NCBI RefSeq assembly: GCF_028736235.1 | Contig: NZ_CP117884.1 | Location: 1,612,001 to 1,676,000 of the forward strand | Origin: Lacticaseibacillus pabuli | Lineage (GTDB): Bacteria; Bacillota; Bacilli; Lactobacillales; Lactobacillaceae | Direction: 5' to 3' | Length of the DNA: 64,000 nt | Shown here: piece by piece, positions 27,201 through 34,525 of the stretch | Layout: each line of letters starts with the position of its first letter | Numbering within the stretch: position 1 is the first letter of the stretch | Made by a program: the position numbers and the translations under genes | The notes under the pieces: model-generated | What the model was told of the DNA's origin: nothing | What the model saw: only the letters and a program-made list of their open reading frames with translations | The model's database searches: none

Positions 27201-28793
27201 GGCGGCTGTGATTGCCAAGAAACTAACAATTGCCTTGCGCATACTTGGATCCAGGTGAGCAAAACTATCTGCCAAACTTGCAACCTTACCCATGAGGGGT
27301 GTGATTGTTGGCAGAACATCCTGTGCTAGAACCATACCAAGGTTCTTAATTGTCTCCATGAATACCCGCATCTGGTTTTGTGCAGACGCCAAGTTCTTTT
27401 GAGACAGGTTGCCAACATAATTAGTCTTTGCAGCGGCCTGAATCTTGGTGGTTAATTCACCCATCGCCTTAGCGTTCTGAGTAAGAATCAAACCAGCCGT
27501 TTGCCCGGTTGTCCCAAACAGTGAGTTGAACACAGTCCCTTTTTCAACAGAACCCATGTCCTTAGTGTGCTGATTCAGAACACTAAAGATTGTATCCAAA
27601 CTCTTGAGTTTGCCTGTGGAATCAACCAGTTCATCCTTCTTAATGCCCAACTTGGCGAGCACCGAGTTTTTGCTGTCAATCTTACCAACAGCAGACGTGA
27701 TTGAGATAATGACTTTACGTAATCCAGTACCAGCCTTTTGCGCTGTCTGCCCGTTGTTAGACAAAATACCTAAAGCAGCACTAGTTTCAGATACACCGAA
27801 TCCAGCGGTGTGAGCCGTGGACCCAACATACTGCATTGAAAGCCCTAAGCTAGCAAAGTCAGTAGCGGTCATATCAGCGGCGTAAGCCAACTGGTTAACG
27901 GTGGACTTGGTAATTGCGGCCATTCGAGATGTATTCTGAATCTGGTGACCGGCTTTATCAGTACGTAGCCCGAATGATTCCATTGTTTCAGCAGAAACCT
28001 TAACAACATCGTTAAAGTCATCCCCTGATGCAAGAGAACCTTGCAATTCGGACTTCATCGCACCAACAGCCTGAGCACCAGAATAACCACGACGTACCAG
28101 GTCTTCATAACCTTGGCTAATCTTGTTTACAGAGACACCATAATGGTTACTTAGATCAACAGCCTGTGACTGCATATCATTAACCTGTTTGATTGCGGCG
28201 GCACTAGACTCACCACCGGTTGTCAGCAAGTTTTTGATAGTAATCATCTTGTTCTGAAACTCCATCGCCTGTTTAGTAGCGGCAGCGAATCCAGCAACAA
28301 TTGGGAGCGTTAATCCCATAGTGGCTCTATCACCAAACTCATTAAGTGCTTTGCCGGCGGTACTCATGCGGGTGCCCATCTTGTAGATAGCACCGGTCAC
28401 GCCCTCTGTACGAGTCTTTAATATGGCTTGCTGTCCGGCGGTACGAACCATCTGTGCTTGAAATGACGCCATTTTACCGGCTGCATCGTTATATGCTTTT
28501 ATAGCCGCAAGTGACGATTTCTGTGCGTTACCGTTCTTATCTAGAGAGTTATTGTAATCCTCTTGAGCACGTTTCATTTGAAGCGCTGAGCCCTGTACAG
28601 CCTTGCTTAACCCTTCTTGCTTTGCAGCAAGCATAGACAACTGATTGCCACTAGCAGCAGCAATCTTCATTGAGGCCTTCATTTCGTTCATCGCACTAAC
28701 GGTTGCCTTCTTAGCAGCCGACAGTCCGCTGCCATATGCCGAATCATCTAGGGAGAGTTTGATAACCATTTGCCCTAATGTTTGTTCAGCCAT
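24249..28793 (-). CDS. Tail tape measure protein
   Basis: 1514 residues. The N-terminus has coiled-coil text (AAKKATVSAMNEMKASMK), then the phage tail tape-measure core (FQNKMITIKNLLTTGGESSA to about residue 450). A strongly hydrophobic stretch near 668-700 (LSAVGLGLLATGAAVAVGYG) is the likely membrane-inserting part. Near residues 1000-1200 seven Trp residues recur every 29-30 residues with the pattern W(N/K/A)xLSxKxKxA(V/I)V. The C-terminus interacts with Dit and tail tip. Its length sets tail length, roughly 0.15 nm per residue, thus about 200 nm as an estimate. Confidence 0.95.
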   Translation of the reverse strand: MAEQTLGQMVIKLSLDDSAYGSGLSAAKKATVSAMNEMKASMKIAAASGNQLSMLAAKQEGLSKAVQGSALQMKRAQEDYNNSLDKNGNAQKSSLAAIKAYNDAAGKMASFQAQMVRTAGQQAILKTRTEGVTGAIYKMGTRMSTAGKALNEFGDRATMGLTLPIVAGFAAATKQAMEFQNKMITIKNLLTTGGESSAAAIKQVNDMQSQAVDLSNHYGVSVNKISQGYEDLVRRGYSGAQAVGAMKSELQGSLASGDDFNDVVKVSAETMESFGLRTDKAGHQIQNTSRMAAITKSTVNQLAYAADMTATDFASLGLSMQYVGSTAHTAGFGVSETSAALGILSNNGQTAQKAGTGLRKVIISITSAVGKIDSKNSVLAKLGIKKDELVDSTGKLKSLDTIFSVLNQHTKDMGSVEKGTVFNSLFGTTGQTAGLILTQNAKAMGELTTKIQAAAKTNYVGNLSQKNLASAQNQMRVFMETIKNLGMVLAQDVLPTITPLMGKVASLADSFAHLDPSMRKAIVSFLAITAAVGPFSKGLGLLSGGFGKTRTGIINMIANVRKWKAETTAAKDATDIAKTALGGFSTATKDSTKTFSDFVFKGGKAIPIVEGAGTAAEDAGKKVVTSTSLWSKLGGLFKSTAPAATEAGAAIKGTGTSMAVSTEAGVGLTAALSAVGLGLLATGAAVAVGYGAWKLWGQSASESAARTKEWGTDVGATAGHAGDSFTKFKVQADLAMTGTSGTVKSNAKAISDAFDGMTRSAEKASKSQTDAASKLASQLGGSAGAAVTSSSASEEADRNKSLAAMRRYQQQANAITEESAQSGKKLSADQIVQLGNLETSMAEAHVKTLGVSAKKQQAILKGELGETSNATNKQLVSIEKATSDAVYKEADNNAKKMQAINSATNVDAATKNKAREALEKTHNNTMTKLGEAYINAEKAQHKSQSEIMDDMTQTAGFSQKEAERSWNALSKSTEAAAKSMLGSTKGLSGNAKKATQSWNSLVFDKKTGTVKTNLPEVLANTAKTDSGWKKLKFALKNAKINSNAKQAIADALVSSSKWAGMSFKEKTAVLKSVGGKEVAGVVSTFKLWNGMSLKDQKAVVSGNYEPLVQGLIKSNQWNSLFLKQQQALVKDKATVPLIDSLNESGKWNKLSLKAKTAIVNAKGKEQLAQVVAQYGLWNKLPEKQKRLLIQDNGASKILQQAGIYLESYNAKGVKPKLLKGDSSGIMSAINPAIVALNNYGENNPKAKSLTGSSAGLMGAITPAITALNGYAGTNPASKTFSGNSKGVQSAASTGKSSIVTFNNTKPLPMTMVGHDKASGPAASARKGVMSFPTGQRVMNLITNIFTHHKKKARGTDYFEGGPVMVNDQPGPLFRELVDDPILGTFIPQGRNVLLNLQKGAKVIPAPRTDRMFGGIPQFANGLNVPADSPVIQMTQDIQQGADAGADSESTQLIIKLLTQIAAQDPEAMIRALLGKIELSTDISISRTKVAKALSSVTETQIAKALKRAGGGKSA

Positions 28794-28809
28794 TATTTAC
28801 CTCCTTTCA

Positions 28810-29049
28810 TTAACTAATCTTTTTTACAAAGTCCATTAAGTCCATAGGATTATCTCTAGAAGAGCCAATCGGCTTTGGTTTGGTCTTGTCTGTTTCATCG
28901 GTGGCGAGAACCGCATGAAGGTCATCAATATCTGTGGCAAGCACATCATTGATGGTGTACCCGTGAAGATTAGTCACAACGTCGCGTATCATCTGATACA
29001 TGCGCTGTTTGTATTCCTTGAGGGTGATAGTGTCCCCGCCCTTTGTTAG
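28810..29049 (-). CDS. Tail assembly chaperone GT extension (reached by -1 frameshift)
   Basis: 79 codons read after -1 slippage on A AAA AAC at 29049-29055. The frame then reads LTKGGDTITLKEYKQRMYQM and ends MDLMDFVKKIS. No ribosome site precedes its first ATG, and the frame is open right back to the slip site, which supports recoding rather than separate translation. In lambda-type tails the G-GT fusion loads tube subunits on the tape measure. The fusion here would have 176 residues. Confidence 0.88.
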   Translation of the reverse strand, partial: LTKGGDTITLKEYKQRMYQMIRDVVTNLHGYTINDVLATDIDDLHAVLATDETDKTKPKPIGSSRDNPMDLMDFVKKIS

Positions 29050-29339
29050 TTTTTTGGTTCACCAGTAATGATGGTTGACAAGATTTCGTCTAGCTCAAAC
29101 TGCTCACTGTAATACATTCCGTCGAGAATGGCCTTTTGAGTTACTTCTTTATCATCAAACAAACCCGCAACAAACTTTGCTTTTGTTGAGATAGCTTTGG
29201 CCCATGAAAAGACCGTCATGTCACCCAATTGTTCAAGCATGTCTGCCGCATCAATTGATGTTTGAAGTGGAACTCGTTTTGCAGTGAACGTCTTGTCCCC
29301 GTCTTTCAAGTGAAGCGTGAGAGTAATTGGTTTCTCCAA
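29046..29339 (-). CDS. Tail assembly chaperone (gpG-like)
   Basis: 97 residues (MEKPITLTLHLKDGDKTFTA, then TKAKFVAGLFDDKEVTQKAI). Position between tail tube and tape measure, acidic character, and the frameshift signal at its last codons identify it as the short chaperone form. The last sense codons CCA AAA AAC precede TAA and form the slippery heptamer. Confidence 0.9.
   Translation of the reverse strand: MEKPITLTLHLKDGDKTFTAKRVPLQTSIDAADMLEQLGDMTVFSWAKAISTKAKFVAGLFDDKEVTQKAILDGMYYSEQFELDEILSTIITGEPKN
29049..29055 (-). other. -1 frameshift site A AAA AAC (tail chaperone)
   Basis: Zero-frame codons CCA AAA AAC TAA contain X XXY YYZ with X=A, Y=A, Z=C. Slipping one base back opens a 79-codon frame that matches the expected gpT position. 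Confidence 0.9.
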
Positions 29340-29411
29340 GTTAATGCCTCCTTAATGGCATAGCCGCCGGTTTCCCTACTGTGTATTTCCGTAGGCGACT
29401 ACATTTGTAAA

Positions 29412-29753
29412 TTATGCGAACGTTACGCTAGCATCATCGGCCCATGCAGATCCAGTGATTTCAGCGGCGTTAAGATATGCTGCCTTGGCAACATCATCAA
29501 CACCTGTACCCACTTCGGGGTAAGACATAACGTTGAAAGTAATCTTGTCGCCAGCAACATGTGCTGGAACCTTGTTAGCAGCAAGCGTCCAGGTAGGTGT
29601 TTCGGAGTAGCCCATGTAAACCTCATCCTTACCCGTCTTGCCTACGTCGCCGTAATGAACGACGTAAGACTTTGCCCCGGCTGCGGCATTCCAAGTAACA
29701 GTGACTGAGCCGTCACCATTAAGAACCGCGTTTGCGCCGGTCGGGGTTACGCT
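29412..29753 (-). CDS. Ig-like C-terminal extension of major tail protein (-1 frameshift)
   Basis: 113 codons read after -1 slippage at 29753-29759: KSVTPTGANAVLNGDGSVTV, then TWNAAAGAKSYVVHYGDV and WTLAANKVPAHVAGDKITF. The pattern is that of bacterial Ig-like or fibronectin-like beta sandwiches found as tail-tube decorations. The only ATG in this frame (29615) lies inside the domain and has no ribosome site, so recoding is the likely route. Fusion length about 321 residues. Confidence 0.88.
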   Translation of the reverse strand, partial: SVTPTGANAVLNGDGSVTVTWNAAAGAKSYVVHYGDVGKTGKDEVYMGYSETPTWTLAANKVPAHVAGDKITFNVMSYPEVGTGVDDVAKAAYLNAAEITGSAWADDASVTFA

Positions 29754-30376
29754 TTTGGGGCTGCACCGTTGGTTGCTGGAGTTGAAGGAACAGCGGCCTT
29801 GTCAACGACAAGCTGTGTTTCCATTTCTTTAAAAGCTGGATCTTCATCCTTACCTGCGTAACGAGCAACGTACTGCCCGTTCTGAGCACCCTCTGCATCA
29901 GATGCAGCGGCAGAGAACGTGTAGGTTTCTGCTTCGGGCTTGTAGGTTTCGGATGGGTCAAGAGTGTTGAGGTTTTCCTTATCCTTAGCAAAAGTACCCT
30001 TGAAGAAACCAAGTTCAGCCTTGTCACCCTTTGCATCCTGTGATTCGAGCAGAACGGCACAGTAAGGTGCTTCGGTGTCAGAACCAATGTAACTAATGCC
30101 ACTGGTTGAAACCTTGTGACCCAAGATACGGTCTTCGGCATCAATAGGCATATCCAGAACACCAAAGTCTGACTTAACATCCCCTACACCCTTACGAGAG
30201 ATGTAGTAAACAACGTCAGAACCAGCTACCTTAGTAGCTTCCTTTGATAAGCCAGTAATTTCAGCCGTGGTGGTAGCACCTTGGTTCTGCTTACCTTCAA
30301 TGACAATCAGGTCACCGTTTGCCTTGTTGTCGGCAGTAAGTGGCTGAATGTACATGCGCTTAAATCCTACGTACAT
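29747..30376 (-). CDS. Major tail protein
   Basis: 209 residues in the short form (MYVGFKRMYIQPLTADNKAN, later VLDMPIDAEDRILGHKVSTS and APYCAVLLESQDAKGDKAEL). This is the tube protein of the phi13/A2-like type. The short form ends PATNGAAPKA at TAA; a slippery CCCAAAA six bases before the stop gives a longer form with an Ig-like domain. AGGAGG precedes the ATG. Confidence 0.92.
   Translation of the reverse strand: MYVGFKRMYIQPLTADNKANGDLIVIEGKQNQGATTTAEITGLSKEATKVAGSDVVYYISRKGVGDVKSDFGVLDMPIDAEDRILGHKVSTSGISYIGSDTEAPYCAVLLESQDAKGDKAELGFFKGTFAKDKENLNTLDPSETYKPEAETYTFSAAASDAEGAQNGQYVARYAGKDEDPAFKEMETQLVVDKAAVPSTPATNGAAPKA
29753..29759 (-). other. -1 frameshift site C CCA AAA (major tail protein)
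   Basis: Zero-frame codons GCC CCA AAA GCG TAA. The 18 bases CCCAAAAGCGTAACCCCG (29742-29759, minus strand) are identical to those at the end of the capsid gene. Confidence 0.9.
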
Positions 30377-30388
30377 ATATAAATCCTC

Positions 30389-30796
30389 CTAATATTGGTT
30401 GTCGTAAATCTTGCTGCCACCCTGATAACGCCGTGCATCAACAAAGCGCTTTGTATCGGAGAAGAACTGGTCTAATCCTGCATCAAGTTGGGCAAAATTT
30501 AAGCCGCTCATCGTCATACGGACAATAGCGGCTACTTCTTTAACATCGTGGCGGTCAAGGCCTTCCACATTTATCTGGAAATAAAAACGTTGCCCCAACA
30601 AGCCATCGCTACCCGATATTTCAGGTGCTGGTGGGTCCATTGGAACAACGGTTACAAATAGTGGTGCTTTCTTATCTGACTCAGGATAGACATAAGCTTT
30701 CAGATGAGTGCCAACCAACTCTTTGAATCTCACATGAGTTCGTAGAGCGGTCATAATCTCATCAAGCTTGTCATTCGTTGCATATTGCTCACTCAC
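30389..30796 (-). CDS. Tail completion / minor tail protein (DUF806-like)
   Basis: 135 residues (LDEIMTALRTHVRFKELVGT, then VEGLDRHDVKEVAAIVRMTM). Position between the HK97-gp10-like gene and major tail protein, and the overall text, fit the tail-terminator proteins of lactic siphophages. It caps the tube so the head can join. It overlaps the gene before it by four bases. Confidence 0.75.
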   Translation of the reverse strand: MSEQYATNDKLDEIMTALRTHVRFKELVGTHLKAYVYPESDKKAPLFVTVVPMDPPAPEISGSDGLLGQRFYFQINVEGLDRHDVKEVAAIVRMTMSGLNFAQLDAGLDQFFSDTKRFVDARRYQGGSKIYDNQY

Positions 30797-31248
30797 AGTC
30801 CCAACTCCTTCTTAATCTCTTCTTGAGCGGTTTGAAGAAGCTGGTCCTTGTGTGAATCGTATGCTGCTTGCAGTTTCCCAAAACCACGTGGCCGGTAGAA
30901 GCGTGTGCCATCAGAATGCGTGGCGTTGGTGTTATTACCATTGAAGACACCATGGGCCGAGTAGCCAAGTTCGTTCAAGTGAACCAACATCCAACGCTGT
31001 GGATCATGATTACCAAAGCCAACCTTGCTAAACGCACCATTACCAGTAATTCGAGCGGGTTGTTTAGTCACCGCATCAAACGTTGCACCCGTGTCCATAT
31101 AGGTTGCGGTGGCAGCTTCAAAGGCTTCTTTCATCTCGTCGCCTTGCTTATTCAGCACACTACGAGCAATCTTATTGGCCTTTGTTTTTGAGAATTTATC
31201 CTCAAGCTTTTGCAGCACTTCATCTTCGCCAATAATCTCAACGCCCAT
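30793..31248 (-). CDS. HK97 gp10-like tail component
   Basis: About 151 residues from the ATG at 31248 (MGVEIIGEDEVLQKLEDKFS); upstream in-frame starts lie inside the previous gene. The text LVHLNELGYSAHGVFNG and GFGKLQAAYDSHKDQLLQTA fits HK97-gp10-type proteins, which help build the head-tail joint. The gene overlaps the head-closure gene by 11 bases. Confidence 0.78.
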   Translation of the reverse strand: MGVEIIGEDEVLQKLEDKFSKTKANKIARSVLNKQGDEMKEAFEAATATYMDTGATFDAVTKQPARITGNGAFSKVGFGNHDPQRWMLVHLNELGYSAHGVFNGNNTNATHSDGTRFYRPRGFGKLQAAYDSHKDQLLQTAQEEIKKELGL

Positions 31249-31630
31249 CAACATCACCCGATTCCATGTTGTTGCCAGGTTCTTGTGCATTTGTCAGCAC
31301 CAGTACGATAAACGAATCATTGTCAAAATCAGGCCGTACATCTAATATGTTCCATTCCACATTTTGGTAACGATAGTCATCAAGAACCACCGTGTGTTTG
31401 CTTGGGTCTGGAACGAACTCACCACGAGAATCACGAATTTTGATTGTGATTCCACTTTTGCGGTCATTGTCTGAAAGAATGGTTCGGTCTTTTGTGCTTG
31501 CACCATAGACTTGCGCCCATGCTTGAGTTACCACAACGGTTGGCTCCTCAACGGGTTCATAAGAGTCACCAGATGATTGTTCATAGAAGGTCGCAAGCGT
31601 TCTTAATTGGCCGCTAGTTGGACGTGCCAT
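31238..31630 (-). CDS. Head closure protein (SPP1 gp16-like)
   Basis: 130 residues (RPTSGQLRTLATFYEQSSGD, TVVVTQAWAQVYGASTKDRT, VVLDDYRYQNVEWNILDVRP). The small beta-barrel pattern with a conserved A-x-V near residue 39 is that of phage head-tail adaptors that plug the portal after DNA filling. It overlaps both neighbours. Confidence 0.8.
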   Translation of the reverse strand: MARPTSGQLRTLATFYEQSSGDSYEPVEEPTVVVTQAWAQVYGASTKDRTILSDNDRKSGITIKIRDSRGEFVPDPSKHTVVLDDYRYQNVEWNILDVRPDFDNDSFIVLVLTNAQEPGNNMESGDVDGR

Positions 31631-31967
31631 CGCTTACCACCTCCGTGTTGCTATCGTCTACTTTGTTGCCCTTCTCATCCGTATCTGGAATATCAGGCAT
31701 ATTGTCGATTGATAGGTTCATGAGCATTGGCCGAAAGTTGGTGTCGAACTCTTCGAGATGGTCGTTGTAGGCATAACGGGCACGCTCATACACGAGTTCC
31801 TCTGCCTTACCAGTCATCTCTGCTGCACTCCCCACACCAAAGACATAATCACGAGACTGTTTAATCAACCGTTTGAGGTAATCATCCTCGGACTTGTGGA
31901 GAATGTGCATCCGCTCTTTAAAAGCGGCAAGTTGTTCATCAGTGATTTCTGTTAGGTCATCTGCCAT
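31614..31967 (-). CDS. Head-tail connector (gp6-like)
   Basis: 117 residues from the ATG at 31967, which follows GAGGTG by seven bases; a TTG two codons earlier is weaker. Helical text (TDEQLAAFKERMHILHKSED, YLKRLIKQSRDYV, AEELVYERARYAYNDHLEEF) fits the gp6/gp15 connector family that sits under the portal. The acidic C-terminal tail is poorly conserved in relatives. Confidence 0.78.
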   Translation of the reverse strand: MADDLTEITDEQLAAFKERMHILHKSEDDYLKRLIKQSRDYVFGVGSAAEMTGKAEELVYERARYAYNDHLEEFDTNFRPMLMNLSIDNMPDIPDTDEKGNKVDDSNTEVVSDGTSN

Positions 31968-31981
31968 CGTCAATCACCTCT

Positions 31982-32299
31982 TTACGCTGTGGGAACGAGT
32001 GCCAGTAAATCAGCCTTTAAGGTCTTGCCCGTGTGGTCGATTGAATGTGCATCAAGCCAAGCGGTAATGTCCGAAACCGTATTAGAATCGGTTGGCTTTA
32101 CACTCCCCGTTGGATCAAAGGCAGGTGCGGCTGGATGTGCCGTATCATACGCTGCCTTTGCCGGTGTGTATGCGGCAGTATAGGCATCACTGTATTCCTT
32201 TGACTTCCCCGTCAAATCAGCGGCAGCGTTCCCCGCGTCACCATCAGCTTTACCAGCCGCGGTTCCAGCATCGGCTCCGCCATCAGACGGGGTTACGCT
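31982..32299 (-). CDS. HeH/LEM-like C-terminal extension of capsid protein (-1 frameshift)
   Basis: 105 codons after -1 slippage at 32299-32305. They read KSVTPSDGGADAGTAAGKAD, an Ala/Asp/Gly-rich linker, a Tyr/Ala spacer (YTAAYTPAKAAYD), and then VSDITAWLDAHSIDHTGKTL KADLLALVPTA, which looks like a HeH/LEM helical hairpin. The first ATG in this frame lies well inside it with no ribosome site. The fusion capsid form would have about 512 residues. Such minor capsid forms may decorate the shell. Confidence 0.86.
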   Translation of the reverse strand, partial: SVTPSDGGADAGTAAGKADGDAGNAAADLTGKSKEYSDAYTAAYTPAKAAYDTAHPAAPAFDPTGSVKPTDSNTVSDITAWLDAHSIDHTGKTLKADLLALVPTA

Positions 32300-33519
32300 T
32301 TTGGGTTTTCACCAGTGGCGCCGCCAGTAGTGGTCTGAGAAGTACCAGTACCTGGTGTGCCAAAGTCAAGCTTGTATACGAGAGCTGCGTTGTTGTCGCG
32401 AGCCTTGCCGTAGTAGAAGTGCTTGACGGTGTACAACCATTCGTCTTCAAAGGCAAGAGTCTGGTCGTAAGCCTTAATGGTCATATCGCCGGCTTCAACA
32501 GCGTCATAACGACCCTGAACAAAGACAGTTGTGCTGTCATCGGCCTGGAACTGAGATTCAACAATCTGCATACCGAATGGCAGAGCAGTTACGAACTGAC
32601 CGTTCAGGTTCTGTACCATGAACTGAGCTTCAAGACGCAAGTGCTGAGCTGGACTCATAACAAAGATAACCTTGCCAGAGACATTGAGCGGCTTACCGTT
32701 TTCCTTCTTGGAAAGCTTGATAAGAACCTCAGCAATCTGCTTAGCGGATTCCTTGGAGTTGCTGAACGTCAGTGTGCCAGCGGGTGCCTTTGCGGGGTAG
32801 GTAACTGTACCTGAGCCATCCGTAGCAGCAACACCAGCAGACAGGTCACGGTCAAGACCGATAGGCTTCTGAACACCATCACCAGAAAGGAATGCTGATT
32901 CAGCGGCAACAGCCATCGCTTCACGGATTTCCGTAACGATGTAGGTCATGATGTAGTTAGCACCAAAGTCCTTGAGGTCCTTAGGCAGAACCATGTATGC
33001 GGTAAGCTTGCTCTGGATAGCGGTTGACTGACCGAACTTAGCCTTGAGCTGACCCTGAATGTCGCCCATGAAGTCGCCCCATACGGCGGCACCGGAATCA
33101 TCACTGGTCAGGAACTTGAGACGGATACCATTGTTCTTAAGACCGATAACACCAAGCAATGGGTGGTCAGTAGAAAGGTCTTCCATCACACGGTCAATAA
33201 CCGTTTCAGGAACCAGAATATCGGTTGAAGAAGGCTTGTCCAAAGAACTGTCGGTCTTAACTTCATTCAAGAAGGTGATTTCTTCGGCAGTCAGAGATGG
33301 ATCCTGCTTCTTCATGTCCAAGAACTCTTCGGTCTTGTTGTCAACTTGCTTCTTGATGTAATCAACGGTGTCAGAACCAAGGCTGTTCATCATATCTGAG
33401 AACGCTTCGGCCTTTTCTTCGCTGGTAGAGTCTTCACTCTTCACCAGCTTTGCGTAGTTTTGCTGAGCTTCTTCATAATTCTTAAGCTCAACCTCTTCAT
33501 TACCAAAATGGATAGTCAT
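32293..33519 (-). CDS. Major capsid protein, HK97 fold
   Basis: 408 residues. The N-terminal 110 are a helical scaffold-like delta domain (YEEAQQNYAKLVKSEDSTSE). The HK97 core follows from about residue 115 (STDILVPETVIDRVMEDLST, then KLTAYMVLPKDLKDFGANYI, AVAAESAFLSGDGVQKPIGL). The upstream ClpP-type protease gene should supply processing. The last codons CCA AAA GCG TAA contain a -1 slippery site leading to an extension. Confidence 0.95.
   Translation of the reverse strand: MTIHFGNEEVELKNYEEAQQNYAKLVKSEDSTSEEKAEAFSDMMNSLGSDTVDYIKKQVDNKTEEFLDMKKQDPSLTAEEITFLNEVKTDSSLDKPSSTDILVPETVIDRVMEDLSTDHPLLGVIGLKNNGIRLKFLTSDDSGAAVWGDFMGDIQGQLKAKFGQSTAIQSKLTAYMVLPKDLKDFGANYIMTYIVTEIREAMAVAAESAFLSGDGVQKPIGLDRDLSAGVAATDGSGTVTYPAKAPAGTLTFSNSKESAKQIAEVLIKLSKKENGKPLNVSGKVIFVMSPAQHLRLEAQFMVQNLNGQFVTALPFGMQIVESQFQADDSTTVFVQGRYDAVEAGDMTIKAYDQTLAFEDEWLYTVKHFYYGKARDNNAALVYKLDFGTPGTGTSQTTTGGATGENPKA
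32299..32305 (-). other. -1 frameshift site C CCA AAA (capsid)
   Basis: Zero-frame codons AAC CCA AAA GCG TAA. The surrounding 18 bases (32288-32305, minus strand) equal those at the major tail protein site exactly. Confidence 0.9.
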
Positions 33520-33541
33520 AAAATATTGCCCTCCTTAGGCA

Positions 33542-34525
33542 TTAAAAAAACGGGTCATCCCATTTGTTTTGGGATTCCCGCTTCAATTTGAGATTGTTTA
33601 GTTCGGCTTGAACCTTATCAAGTTCAGCCTTTAGTTCTGTAACCAATTGGTCGTTCTTCTTATCGTCATCACCAGTTGCCTTACCCGGCAGCTCTGCAAC
33701 AGCGGGCTTAGAAGTACCATCATCGGTTGTTTGTGTGACCCGAACCTGATCACCAGGCTTTAATGCAACCTTGAGTGAGAAAGCACCATCACTACCAGCC
33801 TTACCGTCTGCAATCTGTTTGCCAGCACGGTTGTCAGCTTTAATGTAAGCATCGGCAAGCGCCTTACCAGTAATGCCGGTAGCAGAGACGTTAATCGTTG
33901 GTGGTGTTGGCTTATTTTCTTGAGCCATCATTTCACGACCCATCGCAAGTTGTTCAGGGGTCATCAGGTCTTCAAGTGAAGCTGTCAAAGCAAGGTCTTC
34001 ATCATCTTCAAACATCATGCCGTCAGCAAAGCCTTGTTTGATAGCAGCCTTAGCGTTAAGCCAGGTTGTATTCTTCATGAGGTTAAGAATATCCTCCTCA
34101 TTCATACCGGTTTTCTGCTCATAGGCTGTTGCCAGAGCTTCATTTGCACTCGTTAGCATCTTAGAAGCCTCGGCGTGTTCGCGATTGTCACCCATTGTTT
34201 CAGCCTTAACGTTGTGAATCATCAGTGACGCAACAGGACTCATGCGAACTTCATCAGCACCCATCGCAACAATTGATGCAGCGGAAGCAGCCCTCCCAAC
34301 AACATTAGCTGTGACGTGGCCGGGGTATGAGCGGAGTGTGGTATAAATCTCACTGCCAGAATCAACCAAACCGCCACCGGAATTAATATCGATTTCAACG
34401 TCGCTACCATCAGTAGGCAGTTGATCGGCAACCTTCTTTGGGTAAGTTGCTGGACGCTTGATGTAGTCATAAACAGGTCCCATATCATCATTCACAATTG
34501 GACCCTTAATCTGAATCTTCGTCAT
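33542..34525 (-). CDS. ClpP-type prohead protease with Ig-like and coiled-coil C-terminus
   Basis: 327 residues. The N-terminal 180 form a ClpP/S14 protease: DINSGGGLVDSGSEIYTTL, RAASAASIVAMGADEV with the nucleophilic Ser near residue 86, SLMIHNVKAE with the His near 111. A second part (NVSATGITGKALADAYIKAD to about 285) looks like a single Ig-like domain, and the end is a charged coiled coil (LVTELKAELDKVQAELNNLK) that may act as scaffold. Fusion of protease and extra domains is unusual. It overlaps the portal gene by 20 bases. Confidence 0.9.
   Translation of the reverse strand: MTKIQIKGPIVNDDMGPVYDYIKRPATYPKKVADQLPTDGSDVEIDINSGGGLVDSGSEIYTTLRSYPGHVTANVVGRAASAASIVAMGADEVRMSPVASLMIHNVKAETMGDNREHAEASKMLTSANEALATAYEQKTGMNEEDILNLMKNTTWLNAKAAIKQGFADGMMFEDDEDLALTASLEDLMTPEQLAMGREMMAQENKPTPPTINVSATGITGKALADAYIKADNRAGKQIADGKAGSDGAFSLKVALKPGDQVRVTQTTDDGTSKPAVAELPGKATGDDDKKNDQLVTELKAELDKVQAELNNLKLKRESQNKWDDPFF

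Noticed and set aside
29719..30180. Long frame overlapping the major tail gene
   Set aside because: It is the other shifted frame of the tail gene, Arg/Leu-rich, and ends shortly after the slip site; the real extension is in the -1 frame at 29412-29753.
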